A stretch of DNA of 13,189 nt, taken from the NCBI GenBank assembly GCA_045639255.1, contig JAZUCT010000035.1, positions 1-13,189 of the forward strand. Direction: 5' to 3'. This stretch comes from JAZUCT01 sp045639255. Its GTDB lineage: Bacteria > Bacillota > Clostridia > Christensenellales > UBA1242. The notes beneath the pieces were generated by a model. It was not told the DNA's origin. It ran no database searches and was given only the letters and a program-made list of their open reading frames with translations. This document shows, in pieces, positions 7,200 through 13,188 of this stretch. The translations under genes were made by a program, and so were the position numbers. How positions within the stretch are numbered: the stretch's first letter is position 1; every line of letters begins with the position of its first letter.

Positions 7200-7246
7200 T
7201 GGTGAAATTGAGTTAATTAATTATTTTTTAACAGGAGAAATTTCAA

Positions 7247-7690
7247 ATGAAAACATTTATGGCAAATGCTAATAATGTGGAAAGAAAGTGGTTTGTTGTT
7301 GATGCAACAAACATGCCTCTTGGCCGTCTTGCAAGCCAAGTTGCAGCAATCCTTCGCGGAAAAAATAAACCAACTTACACTCCACATGTTGACACTGGTG
7401 ATTATGTAATTGTTATCAACAGTGATAAAGTTGTTCTAACAGGCAACAAACTTAACGATAAAATGTATCGTCATCACACCACTTGGATGGGTGGTTTAAA
7501 AGAAAGAACTGCAAAAGAAGTTCTTGAAAATAATTCAGACTTTGCAGTAACAAAAGCAGTTAAAGGCATGCTTCCAAAAAATAATCTTGGCAGACAAATG
7601 CTTAAAAAACTTAAAGTATTCAAAGGTGCTGAACACACTCATGAAGCACAAAAACCAGAACTTATTAAGTTAGTAGGAGGTAGAAACTAA
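7247..7690 (+). CDS. rplM: Large-subunit ribosomal protein L13 (uL13)
   Basis: A 147-residue early-assembly protein of the 50S subunit, close to the usual 142-145 residues. Recognisable blocks are WFVVDATNMPLGRLASQVA (residues about 15-33), LRGKNKPTYTPHVDTGDYV, the RHHTTWMGGLKE segment, and AVKGMLPKNNLGRQMLKKLKVFKG with the conserved AEHTHEAQKP near the C terminus. The ATG is preceded by AGGAGA (7233-7238). It is the first gene of a two-gene operon with rpsI, an order conserved across bacteria. It is transcribed from a perfect promoter and follows a structured leader that probably controls it. Confidence 0.97.
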   Translation: MKTFMANANNVERKWFVVDATNMPLGRLASQVAAILRGKNKPTYTPHVDTGDYVIVINSDKVVLTGNKLNDKMYRHHTTWMGGLKERTAKEVLENNSDFAVTKAVKGMLPKNNLGRQMLKKLKVFKGAEHTHEAQKPELIKLVGGRN

Positions 7691-7692
7691 TT

Positions 7693-8175
7693 ATGGCAAC
7701 AAAAAAAGTGGCAGAAAAAGAAGAAGTAGTAGTTACCGCAGAACCTAAAAAAACAACCAGAAAGCCAAGAGCTAAAAAGGTTGAAGCTAAAAAACTTAAT
7801 CAAACAACTGGCAGAAGAAAATCAGCTGTTGCAAGAATTATTCTTTCAGAAGGCACAGGCAAAATCACAGTTAACAACAAAGAACTTGCAGAATATTTTG
7901 CACTTCCAACACTTCAACAAATTGTTAAACAACCACTTGTTCTAGTTGGTGTTGAAAATAAATACGATGTTAAAGTTAATGTTAATGGAAGCGGTTTAAG
8001 TGGTCAAGCGGGTGCAGTTCGTCAAGCACTTGCAAGGGCACTTGTTAAAGATAACGAAGCATTCAAAGCAGAACTTAAAAAAGCAGGTTTCTTAACCAGA
8101 GATGCAAGGGCAAAAGAAAGAAAGAAACCAGGCCTTAAAAAAGCAAGAAAAGCATCACAATTCAGTAAGAGATAA
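7693..8175 (+). CDS. rpsI: Small-subunit ribosomal protein S9 (uS9) with basic N-terminal extension
   Basis: A 160-residue protein. The S9 core begins at about residue 36 with NQTTGRRKSAVARI, continues through NVNGSGLSGQAGAVRQALARAL and the LTRDARAKERKKPGLKKARK block, and ends in the invariant SKR tail that reaches the P-site tRNA. Firmicutes S9 is usually about 130 residues; here about 33 extra residues rich in Lys, Ala, Glu and Arg (MATKKVAEKEE to EAKKL) precede the core. AGGAGG at 7675-7680, inside the end of rplM, lies 12 bases before the ATG, and no other ribosome binding site supports a shorter form. The two-base gap after rplM implies co-translation. A hairpin terminator follows immediately. 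Confidence 0.96.
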   Translation: MATKKVAEKEEVVVTAEPKKTTRKPRAKKVEAKKLNQTTGRRKSAVARIILSEGTGKITVNNKELAEYFALPTLQQIVKQPLVLVGVENKYDVKVNVNGSGLSGQAGAVRQALARALVKDNEAFKAELKKAGFLTRDARAKERKKPGLKKARKASQFSKR

Positions 8176-8204
8176 AAAAATGCACATTAAATGTGCATTT
8201 TTTT
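8174..8204 (+). terminator. Bidirectional hairpin terminator between rpsI and the DUF378 gene
   Basis: TGCACAT (8181-8187) pairs with ATGTGCA (8191-8197) around a TAA loop, preceded by seven A and followed by seven T. It ends rpsI transcripts and, read in the other direction, those of the convergent DUF378 gene, whose stop codon begins at 8208. Confidence 0.9.
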
Positions 8205-8205
8205 G

Positions 8206-8439
8206 TTATAGAACATCATTTCTATCGTTCATTTTTAAAGCAAGCTTGCCTGCGTTAAGAATAAGTGAAAGAATTAAGAATAGGCAAGCAATACCAACAA
8301 GAACATAAACGATATTTGCTGCCATTAAACTTCCAAAACAAATCCATTCAACAAGGTTAAAAGTGAATAAACCAATTGTTAACCAGTTAAGCGCACCTGC
8401 AAGAACTAAGCATAATGCAATCCAATTTGCTATAATCAT
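8206..8439 (-). CDS. DUF378 family small membrane protein (YuzA-like)
   Basis: A 77-residue membrane protein with two hydrophobic helices at roughly 3-22 and 41-62 and a short charged C terminus (KMNDRNDVL). The stretch AGALNWLTIGLFTFNLV is the hallmark of DUF378, a widespread family of tiny membrane proteins whose role is not established. The start has an excellent ribosome binding site, AGGGAGGTG read on the minus strand (plus positions 8444-8453), six bases before the ATG. It is the only complete minus-strand gene here, convergent with rpsI and divergent from the Ppx-like gene. I found no good sigma-A promoter on the minus strand in the 143-base gap ahead of it, only isolated -10-like hexamers. 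Confidence 0.85.
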   Translation of the reverse strand: MIIANWIALCLVLAGALNWLTIGLFTFNLVEWICFGSLMAANIVYVLVGIACLFLILSLILNAGKLALKMNDRNDVL

Positions 8440-8507
8440 ATCGCACCTCCCTTACTTATAGTGTGAACTAATTAAAAAATAATATGCATAAGCCAATAAA
8501 AATATTA

Positions 8508-8536
8508 TTGACAAAATAAGGGTTTTGGGCTAAAAT
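8508..8536 (+). promoter_or_regulatory. Sigma-A promoter of the Ppx-like / MreB-like operon
   Basis: A perfect TTGACA (8508-8513), 17-base spacer, and TAAAAT (5/6) at 8531-8536. The start point would be near 8543, 40 bases before the ATG of the Ppx-like gene. Confidence 0.8.
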
Positions 8537-8582
8537 GTTTGTAAAGTAAAAAATTGAAAAAATATGGGAGAAAACATATTAT

Positions 8583-10094
8583 ATGGAAAATATTGCAGTT
8601 ATAAAATTTGATGCAAATTTGTTAAGTTTATTTATTGCAAAAATGGATGAATTTGGCAGTTACGAATTAATTGAAAAAGTTGAAGAAAATCTTAAAATAA
8701 GTGAAGACCTTGAACGCGATGGAATGATTTTAAAATCTAAAATTGCAGAATCACTTATTGTTCTTAAAGGTTTCAACAAAATCATTTCAGCTTATAATTG
8801 CACACAAGTGTTCCCAGTTATAACAAATTTGTTAAACGATGCAAAAAACATAAAAAGTTTTCTTGAAGAAATTCGCAGTGCAACAGCACTTAATTTCAAA
8901 ATTCTTGATAAGCGTGATGAAGCAGAAAAAGTTTATTTAAGCGTTATAAACACAGTGGATTGCCCAAAAGGCGTTATAATTAACATAAGCAGTGAATCAA
9001 CACAATTCATAATGTATAACCGCAAACAAATTCTTTCGCTTGAAGAACTTGATTTTGGTGATTTCACACTTGCAAAAATGTTTGAAAATTCAACTTTGTC
9101 AGCACAAGAAAAAAATAAGCAAATGTTTAACTATGTTGCTGAAAAACTTCAAAACATTGAAATGCTTAAAAATTTTGAAGATGAAGTTCAATTTGTTGGT
9201 GTTGGCGGAACATTTTTAACACTTGCAAAACTTGCAAGAAAAATTAAGCGTTATCCACTTGATAATGAACATTGCTATTTTTTCACAAATGCCGATTATG
9301 AAGCAACAAATAATGTTCTTAAAGATCTAGGCGTTGATAAAACCAAAAAACTTAAAGGCATAAGCGAAGCAAGGGCCGATGTTCTTGCAAGCGGGCTTAG
9401 CATTGTTGGTGCAATTTTAAATGCAATTAACACAGATAAAATAATGCTTTCAAGGTTTGATTATGAAGATGGTTTAATAATCAATTATGGCATCACAAAG
9501 CGTGAAAATTCAAATGTTGTCGATGTTCTTACAACAAGCCTTAATGCATTTAACAGGTTCCATTGCACAGGTGAAAGGGCTCAGGAAATATATGAACTTG
9601 CATCACTTCTTTATAAAGAACTTAAAGTATTGCATAAACTACCTCGTCAATTTAACAAAATTTTAAAAATTGCTTCTTATTTAAGCAATATTGGCGCTAA
9701 ATTAAGTTTTGCTAACAAAGAAAAAGCTGCTTTAAATTCAATAATTAATGCCGATATACTTGGTGCAACTCATCGCGACATTGTTCTTGCAGCATTTATT
9801 GTTGCAAGTCAGGAACTTGAAAACTTCAATTTAAGCGAATGGGTTAAGTATAAAGATATAATGGAAGAAACTGATTTAGAAGCTGTTAAAAAACTTGCCA
9901 TAATTTTAAGGCTTGCAAAATGTTTTGACAGGGCTAAAAGCGGAATTATTAAAGATATTCAATGCGATACGCTTGGCGATTCAGTTATTTTAAAAACTAT
10001 TGTTGAAAAAGATGCTACTCTTGAAATAAGGGAAGCACTTAAAGTTCAAGCAGATTTCAAAAAATCATTCAACTACACACTTGAAGTGCTTTAA
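8583..10094 (+). CDS. Ppx/GppA-like protein with degraded phosphate-binding motifs
   Basis: At 503 residues it has the length of exopolyphosphatase/pppGpp phosphohydrolase proteins: two ASKHA (actin-fold) lobes followed by an HD-like helical domain (from about 318). Family marks that survive are SATALNF (99-105), the DEAE segment (112-115), VGVGGTFLTLAKLA (205-218) and GISEARADVLASGLSIV (259-275). Expected catalytic motifs do not: DLGSNS in phosphate loop 1 is KFDANL (8-13), and DIGGGST in phosphate loop 2 is NISSEST (134-140). The HD-like domain has SNIG (368-371) where HDIG is expected. Loss of polyphosphatase or pppGpp hydrolase activity is therefore likely (inference). No ppk lies nearby. 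GGGAG at 8566-8570 is 12 bases before the ATG. The MreB-like gene follows after 26 bases, probably in the same operon. Confidence 0.85.
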   Translation: MENIAVIKFDANLLSLFIAKMDEFGSYELIEKVEENLKISEDLERDGMILKSKIAESLIVLKGFNKIISAYNCTQVFPVITNLLNDAKNIKSFLEEIRSATALNFKILDKRDEAEKVYLSVINTVDCPKGVIINISSESTQFIMYNRKQILSLEELDFGDFTLAKMFENSTLSAQEKNKQMFNYVAEKLQNIEMLKNFEDEVQFVGVGGTFLTLAKLARKIKRYPLDNEHCYFFTNADYEATNNVLKDLGVDKTKKLKGISEARADVLASGLSIVGAILNAINTDKIMLSRFDYEDGLIINYGITKRENSNVVDVLTTSLNAFNRFHCTGERAQEIYELASLLYKELKVLHKLPRQFNKILKIASYLSNIGAKLSFANKEKAALNSIINADILGATHRDIVLAAFIVASQELENFNLSEWVKYKDIMEETDLEAVKKLAIILRLAKCFDRAKSGIIKDIQCDTLGDSVILKTIVEKDATLEIREALKVQADFKKSFNYTLEVL

Positions 10095-10120
10095 TGCAAA
10101 ATAAACTTTAAAGGATAAAT

Positions 10121-11047
10121 ATGAAAGATTTTAAGGTTGCACTAAAAATTGGTGCATCATCAACCCAATTAATAGTTTCACAACTTGGTTATGTTTTAAG
10201 CGAACCAAGTTTTGTTTATGCTAACAATGAAACTTGCATAGGCGAAAAAGCTAAGCAAATGTTAAGCCAATTTGAACAAGTAATAACACCAATTAATAAT
10301 GGCGAAATTGTTAATCCAGATGCATTTGTTTTGCTTATTAAAGCCATGCTTAATAAATGCAACATAAATGGTAACATAGGCAATTTCTATGTTGCAGTTC
10401 CAAATGGAATTAAAATTGCAACATTGCAAACAATTGAACAATGCTTGTTGCAGTGTGGTGCAATTAAGGTAAATTTTGTTAATCAAAATAACATTGCATA
10501 TAATGTTCTTAACACAAATAATACTGCACGATTAATTGTTAATATGGGCGCAAGCGGAACAGATATAACAATTGTTAAAAACAATAAGGTTGTTGATGGA
10601 TTAAATTTGAACATTGGCGGAAACAACCTTGATAAAGCAATTATTGAGTTTTGTGCCGATGCTTTCAGCATTGATATAACACCAGATATGGCAGAAAAAA
10701 TAAGAATTAATGCTTGCACACTTTTGCCAACAATTAATTTATCTTACTCATTTTATGGTTTAAGTGTTAACGGAAATAAATTTGCAAAGAATAACATAAC
10801 CAGTTATGATTTATATAACATTGTTCAGGAATATTATGCAAATATTTGCACCGCAGTTGAAACCTTATTAAATGTAAGTTCTGAAAATGATGTTAAAGAA
10901 ATCATTGAAAACGGCGTTGATTTGATAGGTGGTTGTTCACTTATAAGTGGGTTAAAAGAATTTGTTGATTTAAAACTTAATATAAACATAAACACATATA
11001 AAAACGCAACAGAAATTGTTGCACTAGGCCTTGAAAAATTGGTTTAG
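10121..11047 (+). CDS. Divergent MreB-like actin homologue
   Basis: A 308-residue actin-fold protein aligning end to end with MreB/Mbl but about 30 residues shorter. Matches include YVLSEPSFVY (24-33, cf. VLNEPSVVA), IGEKAKQML (40-48, cf. VGEEAKEML), INNGEIVNPDA (58-68), FYVAVPNGI (89-97), NIGGNNLDKAIIEF (164-177), LIGGCSLISGL (268-278) and VALGLEKL near the end. Nucleotide-binding residues are altered: D is K9 in the DLGTxNT motif, D is N141 in DIGGGTTD (here NMGASGTD), and the EEPxAAA catalytic-glutamate segment reads NQNNIA (121-126). ATP hydrolysis is doubtful. It lies where mreB sits in mreBCD-min clusters, but mreC and mreD are missing and a terminator follows. AAGGA (10111-10115) supports the start. 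Other ASKHA proteins such as PilM/FtsA fit less well. Confidence 0.78.
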   Translation: MKDFKVALKIGASSTQLIVSQLGYVLSEPSFVYANNETCIGEKAKQMLSQFEQVITPINNGEIVNPDAFVLLIKAMLNKCNINGNIGNFYVAVPNGIKIATLQTIEQCLLQCGAIKVNFVNQNNIAYNVLNTNNTARLIVNMGASGTDITIVKNNKVVDGLNLNIGGNNLDKAIIEFCADAFSIDITPDMAEKIRINACTLLPTINLSYSFYGLSVNGNKFAKNNITSYDLYNIVQEYYANICTAVETLLNVSSENDVKEIIENGVDLIGGCSLISGLKEFVDLKLNININTYKNATEIVALGLEKLV

Positions 11048-11064
11048 TTAAATTTTTACAATCA

Positions 11065-11102
11065 GGAACAATTTTTTACAAATTGTTCCCTTTTCTTTTT
11101 TT
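11065..11102 (+). terminator. Hairpin terminator after the MreB-like gene
   Basis: GGAACAATTT (11065-11074) pairs perfectly with AAATTGTTCC (11080-11089) around TTTAC, followed by a T-rich run (TTTTC then seven T). It uncouples the MreB-like gene from minD, unlike the continuous mre-min operons of other Firmicutes. Confidence 0.9.
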
Positions 11103-11109
11103 AAAACCA

Positions 11110-11118
11110 TGTTATAGT
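11110..11118 (+). promoter_or_regulatory. Possible extended -10 promoter element for minD
   Basis: TG, one base, then TATAGT (5/6) forms an extended -10 element with no recognisable -35. It comes directly after the terminator at 11065-11102, so some promoter is needed here. The start point would fall around 11125, almost on the ribosome binding site, which weakens the call. Confidence 0.3.
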
Positions 11119-11133
11119 TAACAAGGTGAAATT

Positions 11134-11928
11134 ATGGCAAGAAGAATTGTTATAACAAGCGGAAAAGGTGGGGTAGGAAAAACCACAATAACCGCCAATT
11201 TGGGAATGATGATTGCAAGCATGAATAAAAGGGTTGTTTTGTTTGATATGGATATTGGCCTTAACAACCTGGATATTGTGTTAGGTGTTGAAAATAAAGT
11301 TGTTTATGATATTATTGATGTTATTGAAGGCAGATGCAGGCCAAAACAAGCATTAATTCAACATTCAAAACAACCAACATTATTTGTTATGCCTTCATCG
11401 CACTTAACAAATCAAGAAAGAATAACAGCAAAACATATAAAATCGGTTATTGATGCACTCGATGAATTTTTTGATTTTATAATAATAGATTGTCCAGCAG
11501 GCATAGATTTGGGATTTCATCGTGCAGTATATTCTTCAAACGAAGCAATAATAATAACAACGCCACATCTATCCAGCATAAGAGATGCTGATAAGGTTGT
11601 AACATTGCTTTCAAGTTATAATCTTTCAAATATTCGAGTTCTTGTTAACAGAGTTAGGGGCGATATGGTTCTTAATGGAGACATGATTGATGTAAATGAA
11701 GTTTCAAACCTATTAAAAGTAAAATTAATTGGAGCCATTCCGGAAGATGATGATATTTCTTTACTTTCTGTTGAAGGTGAAACAATAACATCAAAAAGTG
11801 ACAGTTTTAAATCGTTTAAACTGTTAACAGAGAATTTAATAAATGGAACAAACTATATTTACGATTGCACATATAAATATTCGGGTTTTTGGGGCAATAT
11901 AAGAAGAAAATTAAAAGGTAAGGTATGA
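11134..11928 (+). CDS. minD: Septum-site determining protein MinD
   Basis: A 264-residue ParA/MinD-type ATPase that places the division site by binding the membrane as an ATP-dependent dimer. The deviant Walker A motif SGKGGVGKT occupies residues 9-17, with signature lysine K11 and nucleotide-binding K16. The switch region DMDIGLNNLD spans 38-47, and Walker B is IIIDCPAGID (116-125, D119). The C terminus GFWGNIRRKLKGKV is the amphipathic membrane-targeting helix typical of MinD. All catalytic residues are intact, in contrast to the upstream actin-fold genes. AAGGTG (11123-11128) precedes the ATG. minE follows after four bases; minC is not present in the window. Confidence 0.96.
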   Translation: MARRIVITSGKGGVGKTTITANLGMMIASMNKRVVLFDMDIGLNNLDIVLGVENKVVYDIIDVIEGRCRPKQALIQHSKQPTLFVMPSSHLTNQERITAKHIKSVIDALDEFFDFIIIDCPAGIDLGFHRAVYSSNEAIIITTPHLSSIRDADKVVTLLSSYNLSNIRVLVNRVRGDMVLNGDMIDVNEVSNLLKVKLIGAIPEDDDISLLSVEGETITSKSDSFKSFKLLTENLINGTNYIYDCTYKYSGFWGNIRRKLKGKV

Positions 11929-11932
11929 ATAC

Positions 11933-12178
11933 ATGCAAAACTTAGAAAATGGAATTGCAAGAATAAATAAAGTTCTTATTTCGGATAAATATATAAACCC
12001 AGAAAGCATTGTTAATGTTATGAAAAGTGATTTGCTTTCAATTGCTTCAAGTTACCTTGAATTTGATAAAAACAACGCAATGGTTGCACTTGAAATTAAC
12101 AGTGAAGGTAACTATGATTTTATGCTAAGAATAAATGCTAAAAGGCTTAAAAACTTAGGAATTTTACCGCAAAATTAA
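11933..12178 (+). CDS. minE: Cell division topological specificity factor MinE, short N terminus
   Basis: An 81-residue protein matching MinE through INKVLISDKYINPES (11-25, cf. RLQxVLxHDRxxLSPE), the helix IVNVMKSDLLSIASSYLEFD (26-45, cf. EEIIEVISKYVEID) and the final beta strand VALEINSEGNYDFMLRI (51-67). MinE stimulates MinD ATPase and drives pole-to-pole oscillation. Only about nine residues precede the MinD-contact segment, against about 20 in typical MinE, so the membrane-binding N-terminal helix is much reduced. No upstream in-frame start exists before a stop at 11912. TAAGGT within 11919-11924 serves as ribosome binding site. The location right after minD makes the identity firm. Confidence 0.88.
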   Translation: MQNLENGIARINKVLISDKYINPESIVNVMKSDLLSIASSYLEFDKNNAMVALEINSEGNYDFMLRINAKRLKNLGILPQN

Positions 12179-12200
12179 TATTTTTAAAATATTAAAAATA
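12179..12200 (+). other. All-A/T inverted repeat in the minE to protease gap
   Basis: TATTTTTAA (12179-12187) and TTAAAAATA (12192-12200) form a nine-pair hairpin around AATA, ten bases before the ATG of the protease gene. It has no G-C pairs, so it is probably too weak to terminate; it occupies the place where a ribosome binding site should be. Confidence 0.5.
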
Positions 12201-12209
12201 TATTAAACT

Positions 12210-13001
12210 ATGAAATTTAAATTAAGTTATGTTTTGTTCATATTATGTTTTTTGCTTATGTTGAATGGAATGTTTTCAGAATTCATAGTTTATTTTTTTT
12301 GTTTAATTTTGCACGAATATTGCCATATATTTGTTGCAAAAAAATTGGGCTATAAAACAAGCGAAGTTTTTTTAACTCCCTTTGGTGCAACAGTTAACAT
12401 AAATTCAAGTTATTATAACAATCACGAACTTTTAATTGCGCTTAGTGCACCATTATTAAACCTTTTTTTGTTAACAATAACAATTTCTTTATGGTGGTGT
12501 TTTCCGCAAACATATCAGTTAACTTATTCATTTGCACTTTCAAATTTTGCGTTATGTTTTTTTAATCTGCTTCCAATCTATCCGCTTGATGGCAGTAAGG
12601 TATTAATTCATTTTTTAAAAAAAATAACAAAAAAAACAAAGCAAATAATAGTTTTTATTAATTGCATTTTTGCTGTTATTTTTATTGTTCTTTCAATCAT
12701 ATTAAAAAACTTTTCATATTCGCTTATGGCCATACTTTTTGTTTTAAGTCTTTTTGAAAAACAGGGGAGTATTTTTCCAGCTTTTCAAAAATTATCAAAT
12801 AAAACAATGCCACTTAACACCATTGTTATTGCAAACACAACTAAACTTTATCAACTTAACAAAATGCTTAAACATAACAATCTTAATCGCTTTTTTGTTG
12901 TAGATAATAACCTTAAAGTAACAAAGGTTATTCATCAATCACAACTTATGGATTTGTTCATAAAACACTCTGCAACAACCCAAATTAAAGATATAAAATA
13001 A
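12210..13001 (+). CDS. spoIVFB: SpoIVFB-like M50 intramembrane metalloprotease (site-2 protease)
   Basis: A 263-residue membrane zinc protease. The metal site is HEYCH (35-39) in a hydrophobic helix, an HExxH motif, and the third ligand lies in LPIYPLDG (121-128, D127), the NPDG-type motif of site-2 proteases. About five or six hydrophobic segments fill residues 5-185. The last 65 residues (from about 195: NTIVIANTT, NRFFVVD) resemble a half CBS domain, as in SpoIVFB. SpoIVFB cuts pro-sigma-K in the mother cell; the substrate here is an inference from family and from the place after the min genes, which matches Bacillus subtilis. Its usual inhibitor gene spoIVFA is absent. No Shine-Dalgarno sequence precedes ATG 12210, and internal ATGs have none either, so the exact start is uncertain. 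Confidence 0.85.
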   Translation: MKFKLSYVLFILCFLLMLNGMFSEFIVYFFCLILHEYCHIFVAKKLGYKTSEVFLTPFGATVNINSSYYNNHELLIALSAPLLNLFLLTITISLWWCFPQTYQLTYSFALSNFALCFFNLLPIYPLDGSKVLIHFLKKITKKTKQIIVFINCIFAVIFIVLSIILKNFSYSLMAILFVLSLFEKQGSIFPAFQKLSNKTMPLNTIVIANTTKLYQLNKMLKHNNLNRFFVVDNNLKVTKVIHQSQLMDLFIKHSATTQIKDIK

Positions 13002-13030
13002 AGAATCCTTGCATCAGGATTCTTTATTTT
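12995..13030 (+). terminator. Bidirectional hairpin terminator shared by convergent genes
   Basis: AAAATAAAGAATCCT (12995-13009) pairs perfectly with AGGATTCTTTATTTT (13016-13030) around TGCATC. It begins inside the stop codon region of the protease gene and, on the other strand, overlaps the stop codon of the partial minus-strand gene. Confidence 0.92.
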
Positions 13031-13188
13031 ATAATGCATTTTTCATACAAACTGTTTTCATTTAAATTTGTTTCAGTTATTATGTTATATAAGCAATTTG
13101 AATTGTTACAAATTTCTTCAACTTGACCAAAATATAAACTTTTATTTTTTGGAATATTATTGTTTCTTAAAATTAAGCAAGTGTTACA
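13024..13188 (-). CDS. C-terminal end of an unrecognised protein, partial at the window edge
   Basis: On the minus strand a frame stays open from the window edge for 54 codons and stops at 13024-13026, inside the shared terminator, as expected for a convergent gene. The visible residues begin CNTCLIL and include NNNIPKNKSLYFG, VEEICNNSNCLYNII and a final YEKCIIK. The five cysteines, including a CxxC at the left end, suggest metal or disulfide binding but do not identify a family. Codon use resembles the neighbours. No start is visible within the window. I do not recognise it, and chance openness in such AT-rich DNA cannot be excluded. Confidence 0.5.
   Translation of the reverse strand, partial: CNTCLILRNNNIPKNKSLYFGQVEEICNNSNCLYNIITETNLNENSLYEKCIIK

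Noticed and set aside
8102..8308. Plus-strand frame running from the end of rpsI across the terminator
   Set aside because: It starts inside rpsI out of frame, crosses the terminator, and overlaps the DUF378 gene, which has much better support.
8440..8507. Minus-strand promoter for the DUF378 gene
   Set aside because: TATAAG and TATTAT hexamers exist on the minus strand but no -35-like box sits 16-18 bases away from either.
11912..11932. Longer N terminus for MinE
   Set aside because: The upstream in-frame codons contain no start codon before a TAA at 11912.
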